Assembly: GCA_024400995.1 (NCBI GenBank)
Contig: JAKSLU010000006.1
Span: 1 to 45,024 of the forward strand
Length of the DNA: 45,024 bases
Source: Bacteroidaceae bacterium
Lineage (GTDB): Bacteria > Bacteroidota > Bacteroidia > Bacteroidales > Bacteroidaceae
Direction: 5' to 3'
The notes beneath the pieces were generated by a model that saw only the letters and a program-made list of their open reading frames with translations, had not been told where the DNA came from and did no database searches. How positions within the stretch are numbered: position 1 is the first letter of the stretch; every line of letters starts with the position of its first letter. Both the position numbers and the translations under genes were made by a program. Below, one piece after another: positions 10,131-18,533 of this stretch.

Positions 10131-10217
10131 GCGTTAAGGAAATAACGCATGTGTTTTTCATAGTATTAGATTTAAGGTTAACAAGGTTGGGATGCAGTGA
10201 TGCATCCCATCTTTTTT
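10131..10217 (+). ncRNA. candidate small RNA upstream of rimP
   Basis: A promoter box (10119-10126) and a strong intrinsic terminator (10189-10217) bracket about 87 bases with no convincing reading frame. The 5' end forms a hairpin, GCGTTA (10131-10136) with TAACGC (10143-10148). A single-stranded A/U-rich linker of about 40 bases follows, and the transcript ends in the GGGATGCA/TGCATCCC hairpin plus six T residues. I do not recognise an Rfam family. It could also be an attenuated leader, but a second promoter downstream (10281-10312) serves rimP separately. Confidence 0.5.
10189..10217 (+). terminator. terminator of candidate small RNA
   Basis: A perfect 8-bp stem GGGATGCA/TGCATCCC with loop GTGA is followed by ATC and TTTTTT. 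This is a strong rho-independent terminator. Confidence 0.8.
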
Positions 10218-10236
10218 GTACCCCTACATGCACAAT

Positions 10237-10287
10237 TACACGCGCGTGTACGTACAATTATGTAAAAAAGGGCCAAAATGTTTGGCC
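10237..10287. promoter_or_regulatory. two perfect palindromes at the rimP promoter
   Basis: TACACGCGCGTGTA (10237-10250) is a perfect 14-bp palindrome. GGCCAAA-ATG-TTTGGCC (10271-10287) is a 7-bp stem that covers the TTTG -33 element of the next promoter. The positions suit operators for a dimeric regulator, but no regulator is known to me. Confidence 0.4.
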
Positions 10288-10312
10288 AATCCAAAGATTA
10301 TTAGTATTTTTG
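10281..10312 (+). promoter_or_regulatory. promoter of rimP-nusA-infB
   Basis: TTTG (10281-10284), a 20-bp spacer and TATTTTTG (10305-10312) fit the Bacteroidota consensus. The leader to rimP would be about 100 nt. It contains a possible hairpin, AGTGAG (10324-10329) with CTCACT (10351-10356). Confidence 0.65.
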
Positions 10313-10417
10313 CATCCGTCCAGAGTGAGGGCGCTCCACAGTGAGCCGCTCTCACTTCTATTTTACATAAGACATCACAAATATTCAAACCCCATTAGCT
10401 ACAAGCATTCAAGCCTA

Positions 10418-10885
10418 ATGATTGACAAGAACAAAGTGAAAGCTCTGGCAGAGCAATGGCTCGCTGACAAGGAGTACTTCCTGTGTGACCTCACCGTAAC
10501 CCCCGACGACCGCATCCTCGTGGAGATAGACCAAAAGGATGGCGTGTGGATCGAAGACTGCTGCGCCCTCTCCCGCTTCATCGAGGAGGGACTGGATCGC
10601 GATATAGAGGACTTTGAACTCGAAGTGGGCAGTGCTGGACTGGGACAGCCCTTCAAGGTGACCCGCCAGTATGAGATACACCAGGGCGACCCCGTAGAGA
10701 CCCAGCTCAGCAATGGCCACAAGTACTGCGGCATCCTCACTGAGGTAGGCGCAGAGGAGTTCATCGTCGTATGTCAAGAAAAGGTGAAGGCCCCTGGCGA
10801 CAAGCGTCCTCACACCGAGGAGGTGGCACACACTATACGCTATGCCGACGTGGCTTGGACTAAGTACTATATTGATTTTAAATAA
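10418..10885 (+). CDS. rimP: ribosome maturation factor RimP
   Basis: RimP helps assemble the 30S subunit. The 155-residue protein has the usual two-domain layout. The N-terminal part contains ILVEIDQKDGVWIEDCCALSR and the segment FELEVGSAGLGQPFK corresponds to the conserved VSSPGLDRPL-type motif. A C-terminal Sm-like barrel includes GILTEVGAEEFIV. The frame extends upstream to 10100 through the small-RNA region, but homology and the promoter at 10281-10312 place the start at the ATG at 10418. nusA follows after 12 bases, the conserved rimP-nusA-infB order. Confidence 0.95.
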   Translation: MIDKNKVKALAEQWLADKEYFLCDLTVTPDDRILVEIDQKDGVWIEDCCALSRFIEEGLDRDIEDFELEVGSAGLGQPFKVTRQYEIHQGDPVETQLSNGHKYCGILTEVGAEEFIVVCQEKVKAPGDKRPHTEEVAHTIRYADVAWTKYYIDFK

Positions 10886-10897
10886 AAAAACAACATA

Positions 10898-12184
10898 ATG
10901 GCAAAGAAAAAGACAGAGGCCGCAGGCCTCCTCGAAACCTTCTCCGAGTTTAAGGAGACCAAGAACATCGACCACACTACCCTCGTGGGTGTGCTCGAAG
11001 AGAGCTTCCGCAACGTGATTGCCAAGATCTTTGGCACCGACGAGAACTTTGAGGTCATCGTCAACGCCACCAAGGGTGACTGCGAGATCTATCGCAACCG
11101 CGAGGTAGTGGCCGACGGCGAGGTGACCGATGAGAACAAGCAGATTCCCCTCTCCGAGGTTATCGCCCAGGGCGGCGACGACTACGAAGTAGGCGAGGAC
11201 TTTGCAGAGAAGATAGAGTTTGAGCAGTTTGGCCGCCGCGCCATCCTCACTCTGCGTCAGACCCTGGCCAGCAAGATCCTGGAGTTGGAGCACGACGCTC
11301 TCTACAACCAGTACAAGGAGCGTGAGGGCGAACTCATCTCCGCTGAGGTTTACCAGACCTGGAAGAGTGAGACCCTCCTCATTGACGATGAGAACAATGA
11401 GCTCCTCCTGCCCAAGAACCAGCAGATTCCCCGCGACTTCTATCACAAGGGCGACACCGTACGCGCCGTCATTGACCATGTGGACAACGCCAATGGCAAC
11501 CCCAAGATCTACCTTTCCCGTGCTAGCAGTCTCTTCCTGCAGCGTCTGCTGGAGCAGGAGATTCCCGAGATTGCTGACGGCATCATCCGTCTGCAGGGTG
11601 TAGCCCGCATCCCCGGCGAGCGCGCCAAGATTGCCGTGGAGAGCTACGACGACCGCGTTGACCCCGTTGGTGCCTGCGTCGGTGTCAAGGGTAGCCGTAT
11701 CCACGGTATCGTGCGCGAGCTCCACAACGAGAGCATCGACGTGATTAACTACAGCGCCAACGATGGCATCTATATCCAGCGTGCCCTGGCACCTGCCCGC
11801 ATTCTCCGCATGGAACTCGACGAGGAGCAGAAGCGTGCCGAAGTCTTCTTGGAGCCCGATCAGGTAAGTCTCGCCATCGGTAAGGGCGGTATGAACATCA
11901 AGCTCGCCTCCATGCTCACCGGCTATACCATCGACGTCTATCGCGACATGCCCCAGGGACAGGAGGACGAGGTGGATGACATCTATCTGGATGAGTTCAA
12001 CGACGAGGTGGATCAGTGGGTAATCGATGCCATCAAGGCCGCTGGCTTTGAGACCGCCCGTGAGGTGCTCGGTGCCAAGCGTGAAACCCTCATCGAAAAG
12101 GCCGACCTCGAGGAGGACACCGTGGACAACCTGCTCGACGTGCTCCGCAAGGAGTTTGATGAAGAAGAGTCTGCAGAGAGTTAA
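10898..12184 (+). CDS. nusA: transcription termination/antitermination factor NusA
   Basis: NusA binds RNA polymerase and nascent RNA, modulating pausing, termination and antitermination. The 428-residue protein has the N-terminal polymerase-binding domain (about 1-135), an S1 domain near 140-210, and two KH domains, with DPVGACVGVKGSRIHGIVREL and the GxxG loop IGKGGMN in KH2. The C-terminus is acidic and lacks the long repeat region of E. coli NusA, as is usual outside Gammaproteobacteria. It lies between rimP and infB. Confidence 0.97.
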   Translation: MAKKKTEAAGLLETFSEFKETKNIDHTTLVGVLEESFRNVIAKIFGTDENFEVIVNATKGDCEIYRNREVVADGEVTDENKQIPLSEVIAQGGDDYEVGEDFAEKIEFEQFGRRAILTLRQTLASKILELEHDALYNQYKEREGELISAEVYQTWKSETLLIDDENNELLLPKNQQIPRDFYHKGDTVRAVIDHVDNANGNPKIYLSRASSLFLQRLLEQEIPEIADGIIRLQGVARIPGERAKIAVESYDDRVDPVGACVGVKGSRIHGIVRELHNESIDVINYSANDGIYIQRALAPARILRMELDEEQKRAEVFLEPDQVSLAIGKGGMNIKLASMLTGYTIDVYRDMPQGQEDEVDDIYLDEFNDEVDQWVIDAIKAAGFETAREVLGAKRETLIEKADLEEDTVDNLLDVLRKEFDEEESAES

Positions 12185-12194
12185 TGATTAAGAA

Positions 12195-12215
12195 CGGGAG
12201 CACACACAGCTCCCG
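12195..12215 (+). terminator. hairpin in the nusA-infB gap
   Basis: CGGGAGC (12195-12201) pairs with GCTCCCG (12209-12215) over a 7-nt loop. There is no T tract directly after it, so it is more likely a partial terminator or mRNA processing/stability element than a full stop. Confidence 0.4.
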
Positions 12216-12225
12216 CCCGTAACCT

Positions 12226-12253
12226 TTAATTCTTAATTATTAATTCTAAATTC
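12226..12253 (+). repeat. 7-bp-period array (TTAATTC) upstream of infB
   Basis: Four exact 7-bp steps, TTAATTC, TTAATTA, TTAATTC and TAAATTC, end eight bases before the infB ATG. It belongs to the group of heptamer arrays at gene boundaries in this window. Confidence 0.7.
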
Positions 12254-12260
12254 ACAACGT

Positions 12261-15113
12261 ATGAGTATCAGACTTAACAAGATAATCAAGGAATTCAATA
12301 TCAGCCTGCAGCGTGCTGTGGACTTTCTCAGCGAAAAGGGTGTAGCGATTGAGGCCAATCCCAACACCAAGATAGAGGACACCCAGTACGAACTGTTTGC
12401 CACTGCCTTTGGTGCCGACAAGCAGGCCAAGGAAGAGGCTGACAAACTCTTTGGCAATCGTGCTGCGGAGAAGCAGCAAGCCAAGGAGGATGCCGAAGCT
12501 GCACGCAAGGCTGCCGCCGAGGCAGAGGCCGCCCGTAAGGCTGCCGCCGAAGCCGAAGCTGCACGCAAGGCCGCCGAGGCCGAGGCTGCTCGCAAGGCTG
12601 CCGCTGAGGCCGAAGCCGCACGCATGGCTGCCGCTGAGGAGGCTGCACGTCAAGCCGAAGCAGAGGCTGAAGCCGAAGCCGCACGTCAGGCTGCCGAACA
12701 ACAAAAGGCCACCGAAGCTCATGCCGCTGCTCAAACCCAAGCCACAGAGGAGCAAGAGCAGACTGAGGAGAATACTCAGGAGGCTCAGCAACAGACCCAG
12801 CAGGCTAAGAAGCGCAAGGCCACCGTCGAGGAGCGCGCCGCTGCCCTTCTCACTGAGAACGCCGACGGCACCGTACGCCTCAAGTCACAGCCCGAGCTGA
12901 CAGGTCCTAAGGTGCTCGGCACCATTGACCTTTCCACCATCAACGACTCCACCCGCCCCAAGAAAAAGTCCAAGGAGGAGAAGCGTAAGGAACGTGATGC
13001 CCGTGCCCAGCAGGCCGGTGAGAAGAAGAAACGCGAGCGCATCAACAAGCAGAAGGTGGACATCAACGCCGAGGTGGCTGGCCAGAAGAAGAACCAGCAG
13101 GGCGGCAACGGTGGCCAGAACAACAATGGCCGCAACCAGCAGAACCAGCAGGGCGGCGGCAAGAATAAGAAAAAGAAGAACCAGCCTCAGGCTCAGATCA
13201 AGCAGGAGGTGAGCGATGAGGACGTAGCCAAGCAGGTACGCGAGACCCTGGCTCGCCTCACCAACAAGGGTGGTAACAAGGGCGCCAAGTATCGTCGCGA
13301 CAAGCGCGATGCTGCCCGCGAGGCCCGCGAGGAGGAGCTCATGGCCGAACAGGCAGAGAGCAAGGTACTCAAGCTCACCGAGTTTGTAACCGCCAATGAG
13401 CTGGCTACGATGATGAATATCCCCGTCACTCAGGTCATCTCCACCTGCTTCAGCATCGGCATGATGGTCAGCATCAACCAGCGCATGGATGCAGAGACCA
13501 TCGAGCTCGTCGCCTCTGAGTTTGGCTACACTACAGAGTTCGTCAGCGCCGACGTTCAGGAGGCCATCGCTGAGGAGGAGGACAATCCCGATGATCTCGT
13601 GGAGCGCGCTCCTATCGTGACCGTCATGGGCCATGTTGACCATGGTAAGACCTCTCTGCTCGACCAGATCCGCAACGCCAACGTGATTGCGGGTGAGGCC
13701 GGCGGTATTACCCAGCACATCGGTGCCTACAACGTCAAGCTCAGCAAGTCTGGCCGCCACATCACCTTCCTTGATACCCCTGGTCACGAGGCCTTCACCG
13801 CCATGCGTGCCCGTGGTGCTCAGGTGACCGACGTAGCCATCATCATCGTGGCTGCCGACGACGGCATCAAGCCCCAGACCAAGGAGGCCATCTCCCACGC
13901 CGCCAACGCCAATGTGCCCATCGTCTTTGCCATCAACAAGATTGATAAGCCCGGCGCCAACCCCGATGCCGTCAAGACCGAGCTCGCTGCCATGAACTAC
14001 CTCGTGGAGGAGTGGGGCGGCAAGTATCAGAGTCAAGAAATCAGTGCCAAGAAGGGCGACGGCGTCTATGAGCTCCTCGAGAAGGTGCTCCTCGAGGCCG
14101 ACATGCTCGATCTCAAGGCCAACCCCAACCGCAAGGCCGTCGGCACCATCATCGAGTCCTCTCTCGACAAGGGTCGCGGCTATGTGGCTACCGTACTCGT
14201 GAGCAACGGTACCCTGCATCAGGGCGATGTCGTGCTGGCTGGTACGAACTATGGCCGCGTCAAGGCCCTCTTCAACGAGCGCGGTCAGCGCATCAAGGAG
14301 TGCGGCCCCTCTCAGGCGGCCACCATCCTTGGCCTCAACGGTGCCCCCCAGGCCGGTGACCAGCTTCACAGCATGGACACCGAGCAGGAGGCCCGCGAGA
14401 TTGCCGGCAAGCGTGAGCAGCTGGCCCGTGAGCAGAGCCTGCGCACCCAGAAGACGCTGACCCTCGACGAGATTGGTCGCCGTCTGCAACTGGGCGATTA
14501 CCAGGAGCTCAATATCGTCGTCAAAGGCGACGTGGACGGCTCCGTCGAGGCTCTATCCGACTCCTTCATCAAGCTCTCCACCGAGACCATCCAGGTCAAC
14601 GTCATCCACAAGGGCGTGGGTCAGATCAGCGAGAACGATGTCACGCTGGCCAAGGCCGCCAATGCCGTCATCGTGGGCTTCCAGGTGCGTCCCTCCAAGC
14701 AGGCGCGTGCTCTGGCCGACACCGAGGGCGTGGATATCCGTCCTTACTCCGTCATCTACGACGCCATCGAGGACGTCAAGGAGGCCATGGAGGGTATGCT
14801 CAAGCCTATCGTCAAGGAGGAGATCACGGCCAACGTTGAGGTACGTGCCGTCTATAACATCTCCAAGGTGGGTCAGGTGGCCGGTGCCTACGTCATCGAC
14901 GGCAAGGTCAGCCGCACCGACAAGGCACGCCTCATTCGCGATGGCATCGTAGTCTTCACTGGCAGCATTGCCGCCCTGAAGCGCTTCAAGGACGACGTCA
15001 AGGAGGTTACCACCAACTTTGAGTGCGGTATCTCCCTGCAGGGTTGCAACGACATCAAGGAGGGCGATATGATCGAGACCTTCCAGGAAGTTGAGATCAA
15101 GCAGAAGCTGTAA
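12261..15113 (+). CDS. infB: translation initiation factor IF-2
   Basis: IF-2 is the GTPase that places initiator tRNA on the 30S subunit and promotes subunit joining. The 950-residue protein has an N-terminal IF2 domain ([22 protein letters not shown]). A long low-complexity linker of Ala/Glu/Arg repeats follows, then a Lys/Gln/Asn-rich region. The second IF2-N domain is next, then the G domain with GHVDHGKT near 456-463, DTPGHEAF near 505 and NKID near 558, and finally domains II-IV. The linker is longer than in many bacteria. luxS follows after a short repeat-filled gap. Confidence 0.98.
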   Translation: MSIRLNKIIKEFNISLQRAVDFLSEKGVAIEANPNTKIEDTQYELFATAFGADKQAKEEADKLFGNRAAEKQQAKEDAEAARKAAAEAEAARKAAAEAEAARKAAEAEAARKAAAEAEAARMAAAEEAARQAEAEAEAEAARQAAEQQKATEAHAAAQTQATEEQEQTEENTQEAQQQTQQAKKRKATVEERAAALLTENADGTVRLKSQPELTGPKVLGTIDLSTINDSTRPKKKSKEEKRKERDARAQQAGEKKKRERINKQKVDINAEVAGQKKNQQGGNGGQNNNGRNQQNQQGGGKNKKKKNQPQAQIKQEVSDEDVAKQVRETLARLTNKGGNKGAKYRRDKRDAAREAREEELMAEQAESKVLKLTEFVTANELATMMNIPVTQVISTCFSIGMMVSINQRMDAETIELVASEFGYTTEFVSADVQEAIAEEEDNPDDLVERAPIVTVMGHVDHGKTSLLDQIRNANVIAGEAGGITQHIGAYNVKLSKSGRHITFLDTPGHEAFTAMRARGAQVTDVAIIIVAADDGIKPQTKEAISHAANANVPIVFAINKIDKPGANPDAVKTELAAMNYLVEEWGGKYQSQEISAKKGDGVYELLEKVLLEADMLDLKANPNRKAVGTIIESSLDKGRGYVATVLVSNGTLHQGDVVLAGTNYGRVKALFNERGQRIKECGPSQAATILGLNGAPQAGDQLHSMDTEQEAREIAGKREQLAREQSLRTQKTLTLDEIGRRLQLGDYQELNIVVKGDVDGSVEALSDSFIKLSTETIQVNVIHKGVGQISENDVTLAKAANAVIVGFQVRPSKQARALADTEGVDIRPYSVIYDAIEDVKEAMEGMLKPIVKEEITANVEVRAVYNISKVGQVAGAYVIDGKVSRTDKARLIRDGIVVFTGSIAALKRFKDDVKEVTTNFECGISLQGCNDIKEGDMIETFQEVEIKQKL
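12492..12638 (+). repeat. 30-bp tandem repeats coding [10 protein letters not shown] in infB
   Basis: Five near-identical units, four of 30 bp and one of 27 bp, encode [39 protein letters not shown] and [11 protein letters not shown] degenerate tail ([19 protein letters not shown]) follows. The predicted product is a charged single alpha-helix linker between IF-2 N-terminal domains. Unit number could differ between strains. Confidence 0.8.
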
Positions 15114-15121
15114 TACACCTC

Positions 15122-15153
15122 AAGAACTCAAAACCCTAAGAACTCAAAACCTC
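15122..15153 (+). repeat. 8-bp-period word upstream of luxS
   Basis: Two 16-bp copies, each made of AAGAACTC plus AAAACCCT or AAAACCTC, fill the gap between the infB stop and the luxS ATG. The same word pair recurs inside the 3' end of rnr (38017-38059). Confidence 0.7.
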
Positions 15154-15154
15154 A

Positions 15155-15670
15155 ATGGAAGTAATTCCCAGCTTTCAGGTAGATCATACTGATCTCAAGC
15201 CTGGCATATACATCTCCCGTCAGGATGCCGTAGGTGAGACCTGTTTCACCACCTACGACATCCGCATGACGGCGCCCAACCACGAGCCCGCCATCCAGCC
15301 CGCCGCTCTCCACACCATAGAGCACCTCGTGGCCACCTATCTGCGCAACCACGCAGACTGGAAGGAGCGCATCATCTACTGGGGTCCTATGGGCTGCATG
15401 ACTGGCAACTATCTCATCGTCAAGGGTTCTTATCCCTGCGAGGAGGTGCGCCAGCTGATGCTGGAGGCCTTCAGCTTTGTGCGTGACTACACTGACGAGG
15501 TGCCCGGCACCACCGCCGCCACCTGTGGCAACTACCTCATGCACGACCTGCCTATGGCCCGATGGGAGGCAGCCCGCTATCTGCAGCGCCTGCAGGAGGA
15601 GTTCTGCTGCGAGTATCCCGGTGTGGCGCGTCCCACCCTCGATGGAGGACTCACCTTCTTCGACGCGTAG
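15155..15670 (+). CDS. luxS: S-ribosylhomocysteine lyase LuxS
   Basis: LuxS cleaves S-ribosylhomocysteine to homocysteine and DPD, the precursor of autoinducer-2, within the activated methyl cycle. The 171-residue protein has the metal-binding HTIEH (His53, Glu56, His57), the catalytic Cys81 in GPMGCMTG and the third metal ligand Cys124 in AATCGNYL. Length is typical. It is downstream of infB on the same strand and is followed by a 19-bp perfect stem-loop shared with convergent priA. Confidence 0.96.
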   Translation: MEVIPSFQVDHTDLKPGIYISRQDAVGETCFTTYDIRMTAPNHEPAIQPAALHTIEHLVATYLRNHADWKERIIYWGPMGCMTGNYLIVKGSYPCEEVRQLMLEAFSFVRDYTDEVPGTTAATCGNYLMHDLPMARWEAARYLQRLQEEFCCEYPGVARPTLDGGLTFFDA

Positions 15671-15691
15671 TCCGACCCATACATCTATACT

Positions 15692-15733
15692 CACTACCCC
15701 CTGCACTACGATGCCGTAGTGCAGGGGGTAGTG
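15692..15733. terminator. 19-bp perfect stem-loop between luxS and priA
   Basis: Bases 15692-15710 are the exact reverse complement of 15715-15733, with a 4-nt loop ATGC. It lies between two convergent genes and should act as a bidirectional terminator, although neither side has a clear T tract. The left arm contains ACTCACTACCC-type sequence also found in the intergenic element at 21201-21211. Confidence 0.65.
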
Positions 15734-15758
15734 CATATAGTCTAGGGTGCAGGCCTCA

Positions 15759-17822
15759 CTACACAGGATCTACGTCAAAGTAGATGTTCACACCCTTGAG
15801 GTCTGGCTGCTGCACTATATACTGGCGAGCCCCCATGAGGAGACGCCTGATGTCGGTTGGGGGTGCTGTGGCATCGGTCTTGATCATGATGCGCCGGATG
15901 TACTGTAGCGACACGCGTGCCACGTAGGGACGCTCTGGCCCGAGCAGGTCGCCGGGCTGAAGGTAGGGACGCAGCATGTCCGCCATGACGCGGGCTGCGG
16001 TCTCAGCCACCTGGTCCTTGGGCGACTTGACATATATATATATTATACGCGCGCACGGGGGATAGCGGAACAGCTGCCGCTCCTCCATCTCCTGGGCATA
16101 GAAGGCCTCATAGTCGTTCCTCACGATGTGCTGCACCACAGGCAGCTCGGGCTGGCTCGTCTGCAGGATGACCCTGCCACGACCACTGCGGCGACCCGCA
16201 CGTCCTGCTACCTGTGAGAGCATCTGGAAGGAACGCTCGTAGGCCCTGAAGTCTGGCTGCGTGAGCATCTGGTCAGCATGCAGTATGCCCACCACCCTCA
16301 CACGTCCAAAGTCCAAACCCTTTGTAACCATTTGTGTGCCGACGAGGAGGTTCTTCTTGCCTGCCTGAAAGTCGGTGATAATCTCCTCATACGACCGCCG
16401 TGAGCGGGTCGTATCGAGGTCCATGCGCTGGATGCGGGCATCGGGAAAGACCGCCTTGGCCGCAGCCTCTATCTTCTCCGTACCATAGCCTATGTCGCGC
16501 AGTTCGGTGTCGCCACACTGCGGACACTTGACTGGCACCTGATACGTGGCACCACAGTAGTGGCAGCGCAGTGTGCCACGCCCCATGTCGCGTGTGCCCT
16601 CGTAGCCATCCTTGGCCTTGTGGAAGGTGAGGCTCACATCGCAGCGGGTACATTTGGGTGTCCATCCACAGGAACGGCAGGTCAGCACGGGGGAGTAGCC
16701 ACGACGGTTCTGGAAGAAGATGGCCTGCTGGCCCTCCCGCAGTGCGTCGCGCGTCTCCTCCGTCAGCCGAGGGGAAAAGGGAGAGGTCAGCAGCTTCTTG
16801 CGTTTGAGCTCCTTCATATTCTCCACCACGATCTCGGGCATCTCCACTCCGCCGTAGCGCTGCGTGAGAGTCACGTAGCCGTACTTACCCTGCTTAGCGT
16901 TGGTGTAAGTCTCCAGGGCGGGTGTAGCCGATCCGAGGAGCACGTGGGCCTGCAGCATCTGGCCGATGACGGTGGCCACGTCGCGGGCATGGTAGCGCGG
17001 GGCGGGGTCCTGCTGCTTGTAGCTCTGCTCGTGTTCCTCATCGACGATGATGAGTCCCAGTCGCTGCCAGGGCAGGAATACGGCGGAGCGCACACCCAGC
17101 ACGAGGGGGTAGGCCTCTGGCGTGAGCTGTCGGCGCCAGAGGTCCATGCGTTGCTTGTCCGTAAACTTGGAGTGCCAGATGCCCATCTGCTCGCCGAACA
17201 CCTTGCCCAGACGGGTGGTGAGCTGCGTTGTCAGGGCTATCTCAGGCACGAGGTAGAGCACCTGCTCACCTCGGGCGAGAGCCTCCTGTATGAGGCGGAT
17301 ATAGACCTCCGTCTTGCCCGAGGAGGTCACACCATGCAGGAGCACTACGGGTGTCTTGTCCCAGGCCTCACCGATCTGCTGGACTGCCGTCTCCTGAGCC
17401 TCAGAGAGTTGGTGGCGGAGTTGCTCGGGCAGAGGCTTGACGGTGGGGAGCGTAAAGTCGGGCACGGACTGACTGGTCTTGGCGGCTCGTCGTGCCATCT
17501 TCTCCTCGTCCTTGAAGCCCGCTGGCAGGGCCGCCTTGGCCACCTCGCCGGGTGTGCACATGTAGTACTGCGCCATCCAGCGCCACAGTCGGAGCTGCTC
17601 CGGTCGTACGAGCGGCAAGGGCTCCACGATGCTCGTCATGTCGCGCAGCGTGGACTGGTCCTCCGCCTCGCGGGTGCTGATGACGATGGCCGTATAGTGC
17701 TTGCGCCTGACGGGCACAATGACGAGCATACCCACCCTCACCTGGGGGGCTAGGGTTGCGGGCACACGATAGGTCAGAGAGCCTTGGAGTGCCAGGGGCA
17801 ATATGACGTCGGCAAGCATCAT
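15759..17822 (-). CDS. priA: primosomal helicase PriA, short form
   Basis: PriA recognises stalled or D-loop forks and reloads the replisome. The 687-residue protein has the 3'-DNA-binding domain (about 1-100) and Walker A GVTSSGKT (164-171). It also has the DEEH box in VDEEHEQSYKQ, the Zn-binding region with eight Cys (CRSCGWTPKCTRC and CHYC...CPQC), and helicase lobe 2 with MVTKGLDFGRV and QVAGRAGR. Only about 35 residues join the DNA-binding domain to the helicase Q-motif region, so the winged-helix domain present in E. coli PriA seems absent. The ATG at 17822 fits a promoter at 17857-17850; a second ATG lies one codon on. Confidence 0.93.
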   Translation of the reverse strand: MMLADVILPLALQGSLTYRVPATLAPQVRVGMLVIVPVRRKHYTAIVISTREAEDQSTLRDMTSIVEPLPLVRPEQLRLWRWMAQYYMCTPGEVAKAALPAGFKDEEKMARRAAKTSQSVPDFTLPTVKPLPEQLRHQLSEAQETAVQQIGEAWDKTPVVLLHGVTSSGKTEVYIRLIQEALARGEQVLYLVPEIALTTQLTTRLGKVFGEQMGIWHSKFTDKQRMDLWRRQLTPEAYPLVLGVRSAVFLPWQRLGLIIVDEEHEQSYKQQDPAPRYHARDVATVIGQMLQAHVLLGSATPALETYTNAKQGKYGYVTLTQRYGGVEMPEIVVENMKELKRKKLLTSPFSPRLTEETRDALREGQQAIFFQNRRGYSPVLTCRSCGWTPKCTRCDVSLTFHKAKDGYEGTRDMGRGTLRCHYCGATYQVPVKCPQCGDTELRDIGYGTEKIEAAAKAVFPDARIQRMDLDTTRSRRSYEEIITDFQAGKKNLLVGTQMVTKGLDFGRVRVVGILHADQMLTQPDFRAYERSFQMLSQVAGRAGRRSGRGRVILQTSQPELPVVQHIVRNDYEAFYAQEMEERQLFRYPPCARIIYIYVKSPKDQVAETAARVMADMLRPYLQPGDLLGPERPYVARVSLQYIRRIMIKTDATAPPTDIRRLLMGARQYIVQQPDLKGVNIYFDVDPV

Positions 17823-17849
17823 CGGTGTGGTGTGGAGCTAAAATCAGCG

Positions 17850-17857
17850 CAAAATTA
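17850..17857 (-). promoter_or_regulatory. promoter -7 box of priA
   Basis: On the minus strand this reads TAATTTTG, a perfect TAnnTTTG box 28 bases upstream of the priA ATG. The -33 element is not clear. Confidence 0.5.
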
Positions 17858-17901
17858 GCAAAAAATCCCCACATCATGCCCTTACTCTCAAAAAAACTTG
17901 C

Positions 17902-17909
17902 TAACTTTG
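17902..17909 (+). promoter_or_regulatory. promoter -7 box of frr-rsgA-dacB
   Basis: TAACTTTG is a perfect TAnnTTTG box, 52 bases before the frr ATG and divergent from the priA promoter. No good -33 element is visible. Confidence 0.5.
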
Positions 17910-17961
17910 TGCCCACATAATTAAATCCAAGTAGTATCTCATTCTTATAGAACACCCCATT

Positions 17962-18522
17962 ATGACAGACCACAAGCAGATTCTCGCTGACTGCGAGGAA
18001 AAGATGGAACTCAGTGTGATGCACCTCGATGAGACCCTCGGCCACATCCGTGCCGGCAAGGCCAATGTCCACATCCTGGACGAGGTACGCGTCAACTCCT
18101 ATGGCTCTATGGTGCCCATCAACAACGTGGCAGCCGTCACTACCCCCGATGCCCGTACCATCGCCATCAAGCCTTGGGACAAGAGCATGTTTCGCCCCAT
18201 CGAGAAGGCCATCATCGACTCCAACGTCGGCATTATGCCTGAGAGCAACGGCGAGGTGATCCGCCTGGGCATTCCGCCTCTCACCGAGGAGCGCCGCCGC
18301 GACCTCACCAAGCAGTGCAACGGCGAGGGCGAAAACTGTAAGGTGGCCATCCGCAATGCCCGCCGCGATGGTATCGACAAGCTCAAGAAGGCCATCAAGG
18401 ATGGTCTCTCCGAGGACCTCGAAAAGGACGCTGAGGGCGAACTCCAGAAGATTCATGACCGCATGGTAAAGCGCGTCGAGGAGCTCCTGGCCGCCAAGTC
18501 CAAGGAAATCATGACCGTATAG
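17962..18522 (+). CDS. frr: ribosome recycling factor
   Basis: RRF splits post-termination ribosomes together with EF-G. The 186-residue length is exactly typical. Family signatures are LGHIRAGKANVHILDEVRVNSYG near the N-terminus, PWDKSMFRPIEKAI, and the C-terminal helix with LTEERRRDLTKQC. It is the first gene of a compact unit, with rsgA starting 11 bases later. Confidence 0.97.
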   Translation: MTDHKQILADCEEKMELSVMHLDETLGHIRAGKANVHILDEVRVNSYGSMVPINNVAAVTTPDARTIAIKPWDKSMFRPIEKAIIDSNVGIMPESNGEVIRLGIPPLTEERRRDLTKQCNGEGENCKVAIRNARRDGIDKLKKAIKDGLSEDLEKDAEGELQKIHDRMVKRVEELLAAKSKEIMTV

Positions 18523-18533
18523 TCCCCAGGCCT

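Noticed and set aside
10100-10417. N-terminal extension of RimP
   Set aside because: It runs through a promoter, a hairpin and a strong terminator, and homology begins at 10418.
12885-14489. Long open frame (534 codons) antisense to infB, and similar long antisense frames over nusA, the flotillin gene, the beta-helix gene and mutS
   Set aside because: They mirror well-supported genes, give low-complexity products without domains, and are expected from the G+C-rich codon usage.
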